This document shows, piece after piece, positions 43,078-53,359 of a stretch of 64,000 nucleotides of DNA. Made by a program: the position numbers and the translations under genes. A model generated the notes under the pieces. It was not told the DNA's origin, ran no database searches, and saw only the letters and a list, made by a program, of their open reading frames with translations. Origin of the DNA: CALOFP01 sp942492635 (GTDB taxonomy: Bacteria; UBP6; UBA1177; CALOFP01); contig CALOFP010000002.1 in assembly GCA_942492635.1 (NCBI GenBank), positions 124,001-188,000 on the forward strand. Reading direction: 5' to 3'. The number at the start of each line of letters is the position of its first letter. The stretch's first letter is position 1.

Positions 43078-45630
43078 ATGGAGTACAGACCACAATCCAT
43101 TGAGCCCAAATGGCAGAAGAGCTGGGAGGATAACGGTACATTTCAGTATGAGGGAAAAGATAGCGGTAAGAAGAAGTTCTACCAGCTTGAGATGTTTCCA
43201 TACCCTTCGGGAAGACTTCACATGGGCCACGTGAGAAACTACTCGATCGGGGATGTAGTCGCACGTTACTACAAGAGACTGGGTTTCGATGTTCTTCATC
43301 CGATCGGATGGGATGCCTTCGGTCTTCCCGCTGAAAATGCGGCAATAGAGAATAAAACTGCTCCGGCAGGGTGGACATACGACAATATCGAGGCAATGAG
43401 GGAGAGGCTGAAGCAGCTCGGAATCGGTTACGACTGGTCCAGGGAACTTGCCACATGCCGTCCCGAATACTACCGCTGGGAGCAGCTTTTCTTTGTCGAG
43501 ATGTACGAGAAGGGTCTCGTTTACAAAAAGGAGAGCGAGGTAAACTGGTGCGAGAAGTGCAACACCGTTCTTGCGAACGAGCAGGTTGAGGACGGATGCT
43601 GCTGGCGCTGCTCCAGTGTTGTTGAGAAGAAGAAGATCGATCAGTGGTTTTTCAAGATAACCGACTATGCAGAGGAACTTCTTACAGATCTGGACAACCT
43701 TCCGGGGTGGCCCGATCACGTAAAAGAGATGCAGCGTAACTGGATCGGTCGCAGCGAGGGAACGTTCATAGACCTCAAATTCGCCGACAGCGACAGGGTT
43801 CTAAGGGTCTTCACGACAAGACCGGATACCTTCATGGGCATCACATTCGCCTCCATGGCCGTTGAGCACGAGCTGGCCGACTGGATTCTGGGCGAGGCCG
43901 AAAACCGTGAGGAGATGGAAAACTTCATCGCCGAGGTTAAGAAGCTTCACGAAGAGACAAGGGACGACAGCTACGAGAAGAAGGGACTTTTCACAGGAAA
44001 GTATCTCATTCATCCTCTCACTGAGGAGAAAATTCCGCTCTACTTCGCCAACTTCGTGCTTGCGGATTACGGGACGGGTGCCGTCATGGCAGTACCTGCT
44101 CACGATCAACGTGATTTCGAGTTCGCGACGAAGTATTCCATACCCGTAAGAGTCGTAATCGAACCGAAGGAGGGCGAACTCACTCTTCCTCTCGAAGCCG
44201 CATACACGGAACCCGGCGTTATGGTCAACTCGGGCGAATTCAGCGGGATGGATTCCGTAAAGGCCAAAAAGGCGATCAGCGAACATCTTGTCGAGAAGGG
44301 TCTTGGAGAGATCGGCGTCAACTACCGTCTGCGTGACTGGGGAATTTCAAGGCAGCGCTACTGGGGAAATCCCATTCCGATGATCAAATGTGAAAAGTGC
44401 GGATACGTGCCGGTTCCGAAGGATCAGCTTCCGGTAATACTTCCGGAGGATGTTAAATTTTCCGGAGCCAACTCACCTCTCACCCAGATGCCGGAGTTCT
44501 ACGAAACCGTATGCCCGACCTGCGGCGAAAAGGCGAGAAGGGAAACCGATACGATGGACACATTCGTACAGAGCAGCTGGTATCACATGCGCTACGTCGA
44601 TCCCCATAACACTGATGCGCCTTTCGACAGCGACGAGGTGAATCACGCAATGCCTGTGGATCAGTACATCGGCGGTGTAGAACACGCCGTAATGCACCTC
44701 CTCTACACACGTTTCTTCACAAAGGTTCTTGCCGATCTCGGCTACATCAACTTCCGGGAGCCCGCGGCGAGACTTCTCACCCAGGGTATGGTTGTGATGG
44801 AGAGTTACAAGGTGGGCGAAGAGTACGTTTATCCCGAGGAGGTTGAATCGAGGGACGGCGGACATTTCCACGTCACTAGCGGCGAGCCTGTTACAGTCGG
44901 CCGAAAGGAGAAGATGTCCAAATCAAAGAAGAACGTTGTTGATCCTATCGATATGATTGCCCGCTACGGAGCCGATACTGCAAGACTCTTCAGTCTCTTC
45001 GCAGCTCCGCCCGAAAGGGATCTTGAGTGGGCCGACGAGGGAGTCGAGGGCTGCAGCCGTTTCATCTACCGTGTCTGGAAGATAGTTTCCGAAAATGTGG
45101 AACTTGTCCGCAGCCACGGAGAAGTGCCTGCAGAAGTGAAGGAGGCAAAGGAGCTCAACAGAAAGATTCACGAGACGATCAAGAAGGTTCGTGACGATGT
45201 CGAGAGATTCCACTTCAACACGGCAATCAGCGCCGTCATGGAGCTTGTGAACGCTCTCTACAAGGCAAAGAGTGAAAGCGTGGAGGAGAAGAGCGTATTC
45301 GCATTCGGTCTCAGGACAGTTGTGGAGCTTCTTAACCCGTTTGCACCTCATATGACAGAGGAGCTTTTCGAAATCATCGGGCAGGAGGGAACCATTCTTT
45401 CCGAGCTTCCTTTCCCGGAATTCAGTGAGGATGCCCTCAAGAGGGACGAGATGCTTCTCGTAGTGCAGGTTAACGGAAAGGTGAGGGACAAATTGACAGT
45501 TCCCGCAGCCATAACAAAGGACGAGGTTGAGGCTCTCATCGCCGAAAGGGATTACTCGAAATACCTCAAGTCAGGATCCGTTAAGAAAGTCATCTATGTT
45601 CCCGGCCGCATCTGCAATGTCGTGGGATAG
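43078..45630 (+). CDS. leuS: Leucyl-tRNA synthetase
   Basis: A full-length 850-residue bacterial LeuRS. The HIGH motif is in LHMGHVRNYS (H48), the KMSKS motif in KMSKSKKNVV (about 612), and the CP1 editing domain lies between, with the threonine-rich TTRPDTFMG segment and the conserved Asp in AVPAHDQRD. Zinc-type Cys pairs occur near 160-180 and 440-480. GGAGGAGG lies ahead of the ATG. It belongs to a tight run with holA downstream. Confidence 0.98.
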   Translation: MEYRPQSIEPKWQKSWEDNGTFQYEGKDSGKKKFYQLEMFPYPSGRLHMGHVRNYSIGDVVARYYKRLGFDVLHPIGWDAFGLPAENAAIENKTAPAGWTYDNIEAMRERLKQLGIGYDWSRELATCRPEYYRWEQLFFVEMYEKGLVYKKESEVNWCEKCNTVLANEQVEDGCCWRCSSVVEKKKIDQWFFKITDYAEELLTDLDNLPGWPDHVKEMQRNWIGRSEGTFIDLKFADSDRVLRVFTTRPDTFMGITFASMAVEHELADWILGEAENREEMENFIAEVKKLHEETRDDSYEKKGLFTGKYLIHPLTEEKIPLYFANFVLADYGTGAVMAVPAHDQRDFEFATKYSIPVRVVIEPKEGELTLPLEAAYTEPGVMVNSGEFSGMDSVKAKKAISEHLVEKGLGEIGVNYRLRDWGISRQRYWGNPIPMIKCEKCGYVPVPKDQLPVILPEDVKFSGANSPLTQMPEFYETVCPTCGEKARRETDTMDTFVQSSWYHMRYVDPHNTDAPFDSDEVNHAMPVDQYIGGVEHAVMHLLYTRFFTKVLADLGYINFREPAARLLTQGMVVMESYKVGEEYVYPEEVESRDGGHFHVTSGEPVTVGRKEKMSKSKKNVVDPIDMIARYGADTARLFSLFAAPPERDLEWADEGVEGCSRFIYRVWKIVSENVELVRSHGEVPAEVKEAKELNRKIHETIKKVRDDVERFHFNTAISAVMELVNALYKAKSESVEEKSVFAFGLRTVVELLNPFAPHMTEELFEIIGQEGTILSELPFPEFSEDALKRDEMLLVVQVNGKVRDKLTVPAAITKDEVEALIAERDYSKYLKSGSVKKVIYVPGRICNVVG

Positions 45631-45648
45631 ATTTTTTCGGAGCGAATC

Positions 45649-46683
45649 TTGAACATAACACTACCTTTTCCTCCCGGTATCGGCGATTTAATAGATTTCG
45701 ACGGGGCGGGAGGAATCTTTTTTATCTATTCCACGGAATCCTACATCCTGAAAAAGGTTAAGGCCAGTATTGTGGAGCAGTCACAATCCCGAAAGTGGGA
45801 GCTTGTGCTTCTGGATCATCTGGACGACAAAGACGCCCTCAAGGAGGCCGTTTCCCTGGCAAGGGAAATAGGATTCTTTTTCTCGAAAAAGGTTATCCTT
45901 CTGGAACACTTTTCCTCTCCGGATGTCAAGGTTGAGAAGCTTCTGGTTGAGGCGCTCAAGGAGGCGGAACCGGGAAACCTCCTTTTCATCCTGGTTTCGG
46001 ATCTGGACAGAAGGAAAAAGTTCTACAAGGAGTTTTCGGCAAAGAGGGATATCTTTTTTGAAATTCCCTTTCCCGAGCAGTCCGATCTCGAACTTTTCGT
46101 AAAATCGCTTTTCGGGGAGATCACTCCTGACAAGAGGCTTATCGCTCACTTCATGAGAAAGGAGAGCAGGGATCTCTTTCACATCGATTCGGAGGTGTCG
46201 AAACTTCGGCTCTATGCTGAATCGAGGGGAATGAAAAAGCTCTCTTTCGAAGAGGCGTCACACATGCTCACCGGGATCAGCGAGGAGAAGGTTTTCGCCA
46301 TAGTAGACCTGCTCCAGGGGGGAAGAGTCGAAGAGGCGATTAAATTCTACCGACAGCTTAAGATTTCGGAAGGGGAGTATAAATTGAATCCGGTGCTTGT
46401 TTCCATCCTCTTCAAGCACCTGAAGGCGATGCTCAAGGCGAAGATTTTCATTAAAGAGGGTAGGGAGAGGGAACTTTTTTCCTATCTCCGAGGGAACAGA
46501 GTTTTTGTTGATATGAACAGTTTCAAGGGGCGGGTGGCAAAAACGAAGAACAGGGATCTTGTGGTGGCTTTAGGTTCTCTTTCAGAGATTGAACTTGGAA
46601 TGAAGGGGGCCGAAGGTATCGGTATGTCGGACGCCGGAGTTGTTCTGGAGCGTTTTATGGTCGACACATTTTCTCTGTCCTGA
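45649..46683 (+). CDS. holA: DNA polymerase III delta subunit
   Basis: A 344-residue HolA-type protein, the clamp-loader subunit that opens the beta sliding clamp. It has the delta plan: an N-terminal RecA-like part without Walker A (IFFIYSTESYILKKVKASI), the KKVILLEHF strand, GNLLFILVSDLDRRKKFYK, and a C-terminal helical collar (EEKVFAIVDLLQGGRVEEAI). The start is a TTG at 45649 with CGGAG upstream; there is no suitable ATG. leuS followed by holA is a common bacterial order. Confidence 0.85.
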   Translation: MNITLPFPPGIGDLIDFDGAGGIFFIYSTESYILKKVKASIVEQSQSRKWELVLLDHLDDKDALKEAVSLAREIGFFFSKKVILLEHFSSPDVKVEKLLVEALKEAEPGNLLFILVSDLDRRKKFYKEFSAKRDIFFEIPFPEQSDLELFVKSLFGEITPDKRLIAHFMRKESRDLFHIDSEVSKLRLYAESRGMKKLSFEEASHMLTGISEEKVFAIVDLLQGGRVEEAIKFYRQLKISEGEYKLNPVLVSILFKHLKAMLKAKIFIKEGRERELFSYLRGNRVFVDMNSFKGRVAKTKNRDLVVALGSLSEIELGMKGAEGIGMSDAGVVLERFMVDTFSLS

Positions 46684-46707
46684 TTTTTTGAACCGGCGGG
46701 AGGAGTT

Positions 46708-48720
46708 ATGAAAAAATTTCTGATTGGGTTTACAATAGTCCTGTTTCTTATCGGATGCGGTAGCGACGGGAACAAGAATAGTCCTTACTATACGGATCTT
46801 ACGGACGGCGATGCCGTTTCGGATTCAGATGAAGATGCAGCAGATGAAAATGGAAAAGACAGCGGCGAAGATAGCGGGAAAAAGGAGGAGAAAAAGGATG
46901 AAGTCGGGGATGATTCTGCAGCGGATTCCGATTCAAATGGAGATCTTTCTGCAGATACCGATATGCTCGATTCAGATGAGGAAATCTCAGATTCCGAAGA
47001 AATAGCAGCTGATTCGGATGCGGTTATCCTCACCTCAATAGATGTTTCCAAATCGGATGTCGCCCTGGATGTGGGAAATATTTACGAGCTTAGAGCGAGG
47101 GCTGTTTTCAGCGATGGGACTCGGGAGGATATCACAATTGAAGCCGAGTGGAGTTCATCGGATCCTGAAAAACTTGCGCTTACTAAGGGTAAGAAAGTTG
47201 TCGTTGCCGAAGCTCTTGCAAAAGGGTCTTTCAAGGTAACGGTTGCCTATGAAGGTCTAAGTTCCGAAATCTCCGTTACAGTGAAAGAGCTTCTCTACAA
47301 CGACGTTTACCAGAAGAGTGCTCACAACGCCTACTACCATTACGAAGGACTTGTGGACATGCTTCTTTACCATCGGATTCGATCCGTTGAGCTTGATCTT
47401 CATCCTACGGGAGAGGGCACCTGGGGAATATATCACAACACATCCGTAGAGAAATGGCATTCAAGCTGCACTACGCTCAAAGGCTGTCTCAGCCAGCTCA
47501 AGGTTTTTCACGACGCAGTTCCCGAGCATGAGGTTGTCACCGTATGGCTCGATATGAAAAGAAATATCTTCGGAAAGACCGCGTGGGTGTCCGGAAACGG
47601 TCCGGGAGAGCTTAAATCGGCGCTCTACGGCGCAATCGGGGCCGAGAATATTTTCACCGTCGAAAATCTTATTGAGCGTGGAGATATGGCGTTCACGGCC
47701 AGGGAGGCTCTTGCCGATGCAGGCTGGCCCTCTCTCAAGGAGCTTCGAGGAAAATTCATGTTTGTTCTCACAGGCTACTCAGATGATCTGCAAGCCTACA
47801 TGAGTAATGGGGCTGTTGCTTTTGCCGCACCGGAAATTTCCGAGGCTGAAGAGATGGACAACTTTCCCAACGCCGTCTTTTTCAACTTCAACGGTTCTAA
47901 CGAGGCTACAAAAGATGTTCGAGCAAGGGGATTCGTCAGCAGAACATACAAGCTGATCTCTTCCGAGTCTTTCTGGAACAGTTCCATTGAGAACAATACT
48001 CACCACATTGCCGTAAACGAGGTTAACTATCTATATGACACGTGGTCCAGAACCCACATGGATAACGGATACCCTTTTGCATTTTTCGATAACTCCCGTT
48101 ACGACGGAAGAACTGAAAAGGGTAACCTGATGGGAATTAGCGTTGACTCCGGAGATATCTGGGATTCTTCAGATTCATTTCACTTTCACGCACGGAAGAC
48201 AAACGTCACACCACACTCACTGAAAACGCTGGTATCCGTTCCGGCAAGTCACACTGAAGACTGGGCAAAGGGGTGTCTCATGGCACGGGTCTCCCTTGAT
48301 GCGGATTCTCCATACCTTGCTGTCTGCAAACCTGCTGCCGACGAATATCTCAGGATTCAGGTGCGAAGGGAGAAGGGAGGCTCCACAGACAGGACTGAAG
48401 CGCCGGAGCTGGTATCCGAACTGGGTATCGATCAGGAGCATATGGCGTGGATCAGACTCGATGTTTCGGATCGGTGCGCTACGGGCTACGCTTCCCATGA
48501 CGGAGAGCTTTGGGCCAAAGTCGGAGACGAAGTCTGTTTCGGAGAGAGTCTTGCCTACGAGGGACTTGCGGCAAGTTCTCATGGAGGTGGAGAGATAACC
48601 TTTCTTTTTGCTTCTACGTTCGATGGAGAAAATCAGCTCGATTTCGAATCATTCGACATTTCCAGAAGTGTTGGAGAGGTCTCCTCTTCGGTTGCATTTG
48701 ACGGATTTTACAAAGAGTAG
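46708..48720 (+). CDS. Lipoprotein with Ig-like domain and PI-PLC-like catalytic domain
   Basis: A 670-residue lipoprotein: lipobox LIGC, then about 85 residues of Asp, Ser, Glu and Lys, probably disordered. A BIG2-like immunoglobulin fold follows (about 110-190), then a phosphatidylinositol-specific phospholipase C X-type domain (about 195-440). The two catalytic-histidine contexts are visible as SAHNAYYHYEG and LHPTGEGTWGIYHN, matching the calcium-dependent bacterial PI-PLC-like family. A C-terminal lectin-like beta domain ends the protein. It would sit on the outer membrane and may cleave inositol or other phosphodiester lipids. Not strictly essential in free-living bacteria, and often seen in host-associated or predatory ones. 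Confidence 0.85.
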   Translation: MKKFLIGFTIVLFLIGCGSDGNKNSPYYTDLTDGDAVSDSDEDAADENGKDSGEDSGKKEEKKDEVGDDSAADSDSNGDLSADTDMLDSDEEISDSEEIAADSDAVILTSIDVSKSDVALDVGNIYELRARAVFSDGTREDITIEAEWSSSDPEKLALTKGKKVVVAEALAKGSFKVTVAYEGLSSEISVTVKELLYNDVYQKSAHNAYYHYEGLVDMLLYHRIRSVELDLHPTGEGTWGIYHNTSVEKWHSSCTTLKGCLSQLKVFHDAVPEHEVVTVWLDMKRNIFGKTAWVSGNGPGELKSALYGAIGAENIFTVENLIERGDMAFTAREALADAGWPSLKELRGKFMFVLTGYSDDLQAYMSNGAVAFAAPEISEAEEMDNFPNAVFFNFNGSNEATKDVRARGFVSRTYKLISSESFWNSSIENNTHHIAVNEVNYLYDTWSRTHMDNGYPFAFFDNSRYDGRTEKGNLMGISVDSGDIWDSSDSFHFHARKTNVTPHSLKTLVSVPASHTEDWAKGCLMARVSLDADSPYLAVCKPAADEYLRIQVRREKGGSTDRTEAPELVSELGIDQEHMAWIRLDVSDRCATGYASHDGELWAKVGDEVCFGESLAYEGLAASSHGGGEITFLFASTFDGENQLDFESFDISRSVGEVSSSVAFDGFYKE

Positions 48721-48723
48721 TCC

Positions 48724-51700
48724 GTGAGAAAGAAGAGCGAGCTCAGCCTGGGGAGGTTCTTCCTCAACTACATGATGTCGGTGACCCTCCTCGCCGTTCT
48801 TCTAACGAGTTCAATTACCATTTTCCGGCAGTTCTGGAATTTTGAAAGGGAGTCGGAAGAGCTCCGTCGGAACTACATCTTGTCCCGGGAATCCCTTGTG
48901 AAAAGCCAGGTTCTTCATGTAATCGACTATATCCGCTATATGCAGGCACAGACGGAGCGAAGGCTTAAGGATACTATAAGAGAACGTGTCGGGGAGGTAA
49001 CCTCTCTTGCAGAAAGTGTCTATAAGAAGAGGGGAAGAGGAGAGTCGATTACTTCACTCAAAGAGCGGATAAAGACGATAGTTCGGCCCCTGAGATTCAA
49101 CGACAACCGCGGTTACTACTTTGCCCTGGACATGGAGGGTGTGGAACAGATTTACGGAGCTTCACCCCATCTTGAGGGGCGCAGCATGCTTGAAACCGAA
49201 GGTGAAACATCTACAGTTGTCAGGGATATGATAGATATCGTCAGAAACAGGCGGGAGGGATTCTACAGGTACAGATGGTCGAGGCCGGGAGGCAGTCAAT
49301 CGGATCTTGCCGAGAAAATTTCCTACGTAAGGTACTTCGAGCCATTCGACTGGTTTTTCGGCACGGGAGAGTATCTGGCGGACGTTGAGGGAAAGATTCG
49401 GAGAGAGGCTCTAAAGCGGATTTCAGAGATGCGTTTCGGTGACGACGGTCTTTTTTTCGTACTTGACGGAGATGGCATAGGTCTTCCCCTGTTCAAGGAC
49501 CGCAGTTATCCCAAAAGCCTGCCTATTCATGAGCTTTTTTCCTCCGCCGGGACCAGAGGCGTTTTCAGGCATTTCAGCCGAGATGAAAAATCCAGAGTAT
49601 CGTTTATCGTAAGACTTCCAGATTGGAACTGGCTCATAGGTGCGTCACTGGGTATGGATGGCGTCGAAAAGGTGATATCTTCCCAGAGAAACGATCTGAG
49701 GGCACATGTATGGGAGCAGGTCCGCCAGATTTTCCTGGTTGCACTGGTTGTTTCTCTTATGGTTTTCGTTATGGCCTACTTTCTCTCATGGAGGTTAAGC
49801 TCCGTTTTTGATATCCTCATCTCCTTTTTCAGAAAGGAGGGATTTTATCGTCACTCTCTGAAGGAAGACGATTTCAACATTCACGAGCTTCGGCTCCTTG
49901 CCCGATCAGTCAACAAAATGTCGGAGAATCTCAGGAGCGCACAGGAAAAATCGAGAATATTCAAGGCGTTCGTTGAGGCTTCGGGACAGGGATTCTGCAT
50001 GATCGACCTGGAAGGAAAGATAAGTTATCTCAACCTTACCTTCAGCAAGCTCCTCGGTCTTGGACCCAGAAACACTCTCATAGGATCACCGTACGAAATA
50101 CTGTATCCAGGCTACATGCACAGTAGATTGAAAAAGGAGATCCTGCCGACCGTTCTCAAGGAGGGACAGTGGACAGGAGAGATGGAACTTCTCACCTCCG
50201 ACGGTCGTCTTGTTCCCGCTATCGAGAACTTTTTCCTGATCCGTGACAGCGGAGGAAGCATTCTCTTTTACGCGAATGTCGTAACCGATATAGCGGAGCG
50301 GAAGCAGTTTGAGCAGGAGCTTGAAAGACAGAGGAACCTCTTGGGACACGTTATCTCCTCTGTTCCAAGCGGTATTGCGCTTAAGGACAGGGATTCCAGG
50401 TATCGACTGGTCAACTCCCCCATACTTCAGCTCTGGGGAAGGAACGGCGAGGAGGTTATCGGGAAAAGGGACGATGAACTTTTTCCCGATATGGATATCG
50501 ATCGATTCCGTAGTGAAGATGAGAAGGTTATGGAAGAGAAGGTAGCCATTGAGTTCGACGAATTCCTTAAGCTTGGCCAGAGGGAGGTTTGGCTCCATAC
50601 GGTTAAGCGTCCGTTTTACGGAATTAACGGTGATGTCGACGGAGTTCTTCTCACTTTCAACGATATTACAACGAGAAAAAAAACGGAGAGTGAGCTTATC
50701 CGAGCCCGTTCGGCTGCAGAGGATGCAAACCGTGCTAAAAGCGAGTTCCTAGCCAACATGAGCCACGAGATCAGAACCCCGATGAACGCGGTTCTCGCCT
50801 TTACGGATTTGCTTCTTCCGGAGATAGACGATCCCGTACAGCTCGACTATCTCAAGTCGATCAAGGCGGGCGGAAACACGCTTCTCCTTTTAATAAACGA
50901 TATTCTTGATCTGTCAAAGATGGAGGCAGGAAGAATGGAGCTCAGCTATTCCGAAGTGGATATCAAGGATTTTTTCCAGGAGGTATCCTCCATATTTCGA
51001 GGCGAGATAGATCGCAAGGGTTTAACATTTCACCATGAACTCGATCCCGAGCTTTCACGCCACCTTCTCCTGGATCCGGTACGTCTGAGACAGGTGTTGT
51101 TCAATCTTATCGGTAATGCGATAAAGTTCACCGAACGGGGAGAGGTCAGCATGAGAGTAACTACTCTCAGGAATTACGGCGGCAGAATCGATTTTTCCGT
51201 TTCCGTGGAGGATACCGGACCGGGTATTCCCGATGAGAGCAGAGGCCGCATATTCAACTCCTTCGTACAGGCGGAAGGGAACAGCTCCAGAAAGTATGGC
51301 GGAACAGGGCTGGGACTCTCAATATCGAAGAGGCTTACAGAGATGATGGGCGGATCGATTGAACTTGTGAGCAAAGTCGGCAGAGGAAGTGTTTTTACAG
51401 TGACTTTGAGGGCGGTTGAAACGGTCGGTTGCGAAAAAGTGGGAGCTTCGATTGTCCGGGTTGACTACCGGAAAGAGACAGCAGAGGGGAACGTTGAAAA
51501 GATCTTCCTCTGCAGAGAGCTTGTGGAAGAGCTCCAGAGAGTTCTTCCGGAAAGCCGGGATTTGATAGATTCAGGGAACATAGATGGAATAAAAAGGTTT
51601 TGTTCTGCTGTTAAATCTCTGGGTGCTGCATACGGATCGGAGGATCTTCTCCGATTTGCCGAACAACTCCGGCGGGAGTGTGAGACATTCGATATCGATC

Positions 51701-51777
51701 GCATAGAACAGCATCTCTCATGGTTTAATGAACTGGTGGAAACATTTGGATCGGAGTGCGGAAAAGATTATGAGTAG
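48724..51777 (+). CDS. Membrane sensor histidine kinase (Cache-Cache-PAS-PAS-HisKA-HATPase)
   Basis: A 1017-residue sensor kinase. Membrane helices at about 15-35 and 335-355 enclose two Cache-like sensor modules (WFFGTGEYLADVEGKI is the Cache signature; a second ends at WNWLIGASLG). Two PAS domains follow (about 415-525 and 535-655), then HisKA with H681 in the motif FLANMSHEIRTPMN, and an intact HATPase (N box LFNLIGNAIKF, DTGPGIPD, GGTGLGLSI). The last 110 residues are helical, like the Hpt-like domain that ends many hybrid kinases, but with no obvious phospho-histidine. It starts with GTG four bases after the phospholipase gene. It overlaps the next gene by 8 bases, and that gene provides the receiver. 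Confidence 0.93.
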   Translation: MRKKSELSLGRFFLNYMMSVTLLAVLLTSSITIFRQFWNFERESEELRRNYILSRESLVKSQVLHVIDYIRYMQAQTERRLKDTIRERVGEVTSLAESVYKKRGRGESITSLKERIKTIVRPLRFNDNRGYYFALDMEGVEQIYGASPHLEGRSMLETEGETSTVVRDMIDIVRNRREGFYRYRWSRPGGSQSDLAEKISYVRYFEPFDWFFGTGEYLADVEGKIRREALKRISEMRFGDDGLFFVLDGDGIGLPLFKDRSYPKSLPIHELFSSAGTRGVFRHFSRDEKSRVSFIVRLPDWNWLIGASLGMDGVEKVISSQRNDLRAHVWEQVRQIFLVALVVSLMVFVMAYFLSWRLSSVFDILISFFRKEGFYRHSLKEDDFNIHELRLLARSVNKMSENLRSAQEKSRIFKAFVEASGQGFCMIDLEGKISYLNLTFSKLLGLGPRNTLIGSPYEILYPGYMHSRLKKEILPTVLKEGQWTGEMELLTSDGRLVPAIENFFLIRDSGGSILFYANVVTDIAERKQFEQELERQRNLLGHVISSVPSGIALKDRDSRYRLVNSPILQLWGRNGEEVIGKRDDELFPDMDIDRFRSEDEKVMEEKVAIEFDEFLKLGQREVWLHTVKRPFYGINGDVDGVLLTFNDITTRKKTESELIRARSAAEDANRAKSEFLANMSHEIRTPMNAVLAFTDLLLPEIDDPVQLDYLKSIKAGGNTLLLLINDILDLSKMEAGRMELSYSEVDIKDFFQEVSSIFRGEIDRKGLTFHHELDPELSRHLLLDPVRLRQVLFNLIGNAIKFTERGEVSMRVTTLRNYGGRIDFSVSVEDTGPGIPDESRGRIFNSFVQAEGNSSRKYGGTGLGLSISKRLTEMMGGSIELVSKVGRGSVFTVTLRAVETVGCEKVGASIVRVDYRKETAEGNVEKIFLCRELVEELQRVLPESRDLIDSGNIDGIKRFCSAVKSLGAAYGSEDLLRFAEQLRRECETFDIDRIEQHLSWFNELVETFGSECGKDYE

Positions 51778-52864
51778 CAGGGAAAAATCGAGAATTCTCA
51801 TTGTAGACGATGTTCCGGCAAACCTTAAGGCCGTTGCGGAGATACTCTCAAGTGAAGATTACGAAATATTTATTGCCAACAGCGGGAAAAAGGCCTTGGA
51901 ACGTATTCATCACGGAGATTTCGACCTTTTTCTGCTGGATGTGATGATGCCTGAAATGGACGGGCTTACGCTCTGCAGGAAACTTAAGCAGAAAAAGAGA
52001 ACAAGGGACATCCCGGTAATATTTCTGACGGCAAAAGCGGATGAAGCCTCTATTGCGGAAGGGTTTGACGCAGGGGCTGTTGATTATGTTGCAAAACCGT
52101 TCAATCGAAGGGAGCTTATCCGGAGAGTGCGAACCCATCTGGAACTCGGTAGAACCAGGAGAGAACTCGAGGCTGCCAACGAATCGAAAAACCGTTTCTT
52201 TTCCATAATTTCACATGACCTCAGGGGCGTGGTGGGAGACGTTTTCAGGGTTTCCGAAATGCTGGACGAGGATTTCGATCACTTTTCCGAAGAGGAGATG
52301 AGGGTTATGATTCGGCTGATACGGGCTTCCTCCTCCAACATGCACGATCTGCTCCGTAATCTTCTTCAGTGGTCCAAAACCCAGCTCGACAGAATGGAGT
52401 TCCTGCCGGAGGAGATACCCGTAGTCCATCTTGCGGAAAGCGTCCGCTCCCTTTTTCTGGAATCGGCTGCGAATAAGGATATTGAGATGTCAATTCACGG
52501 TGATCACGCTGTACGGGCCTTCGGGGATGTGAATATGGTAAGAACCGTTCTCAGGAACCTTCTCTCCAACTCGATAAAGTTTACAAAGAGAAGCGGTAGT
52601 GTTGACGTTTCCATACTCCATGAAAAAGGACGCATAAAAGTTTCCGTGAAAGATACGGGTATCGGGATGGAAAAGTCAGTTGTGGAAGATCTTTTCCGGA
52701 TAGACAGTCGAAAATCCAGACGTGGAACTGAGAATGAAGAGGGAACGGGATTGGGACTGATACTCTCAAAGGAATTTGTCGAAAGAAACGGCGGAACCCT
52801 TTCGGTAAAGAGCTCTCCCGGCGATGGAACCGAATTTGTCTTTACACTTCCCGTCGCCAATTAG
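51770..52864 (+). CDS. Receiver-histidine kinase protein (REC-HisKA-HATPase)
   Basis: A 364-residue soluble signalling protein. The receiver domain (about 6-125) has phospho-acceptor D57 in LFLLDVMMPEMDG, LTAK and the conserved Lys in VAKPF. A HisKA domain follows (H149 in SIISHDLRG), then a HATPase domain with VLRNLLSNSIKF, DTGIGM and GTGLGL. A receiver in front of a kinase makes a phosphorelay intermediate whose kinase is controlled by phosphorylation. The ATG at 51770 overlaps the upstream kinase by eight bases, so the two are partners: the membrane kinase probably phosphorylates D57. Confidence 0.92.
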   Translation: MSSREKSRILIVDDVPANLKAVAEILSSEDYEIFIANSGKKALERIHHGDFDLFLLDVMMPEMDGLTLCRKLKQKKRTRDIPVIFLTAKADEASIAEGFDAGAVDYVAKPFNRRELIRRVRTHLELGRTRRELEAANESKNRFFSIISHDLRGVVGDVFRVSEMLDEDFDHFSEEEMRVMIRLIRASSSNMHDLLRNLLQWSKTQLDRMEFLPEEIPVVHLAESVRSLFLESAANKDIEMSIHGDHAVRAFGDVNMVRTVLRNLLSNSIKFTKRSGSVDVSILHEKGRIKVSVKDTGIGMEKSVVEDLFRIDSRKSRRGTENEEGTGLGLILSKEFVERNGGTLSVKSSPGDGTEFVFTLPVAN

Positions 52865-53359
52865 GTGAAATTCAAAAAATTGTAGGAATCCAGAGATCTA
52901 CAAAATACTTTCAAACCAAAATCATCGACTAATTCGATGACAAAATAAATAATCCTCTCAAACCAGCCATCAAAATCTACTGAAAACAACATCACAACCT
53001 TCCCCTCCGGTCAATTTGTGAAATCTAAAAATATCGAACCTGAAATAACGGCGGTTATGACCAGATTGCTTTTTTTAAATAATTCTGCGCCTATTTTCAT
53101 CAAGATACGAATAATCTGTTTTGTTCCAGCGGCTTAACAGGGTGCGATATTATGTTGGAGGCGTGATTGGAAACGAAATCAAGATTTCAAGATCTTTAGA
53201 AATAACGTATCAAAAGTTTAAAAGAATTGTGTCGGCACCTTCAGGGTTCCCTAAAAAAGTGTTGTTGGGATGTCATTTGCTATAATCCGGTGTCACGCCT
53301 TTCCCGCCAAAGCCTGCAGAAAAGAAGGCGTTCGCAAGGCCGCGAAGCGTAGCCGTTGT
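52865..53359. other. Intergenic region between convergent genes
   Basis: 495 bases without a gene. A perfect 7-base inverted repeat with 5-base loop (TCATCGA at 52922-52928, TCGATGA at 52934-52940) lies 58 bases after the kinase stop and may help end transcription, though no T-run follows. A GC-richer patch at about 53290-53360 contains ACGCCTT and AAGGCGT in inverted orientation; it may be a structured 3' end of the hydrolase transcript. The remainder is AT-rich and shows nothing. Confidence 0.4.

Noticed and set aside
42856..43719. 287-codon minus-strand frame across the leuS start
   Set aside because: Antisense to leuS and the TPR-like gene, without a ribosome site; both sense genes are well supported.
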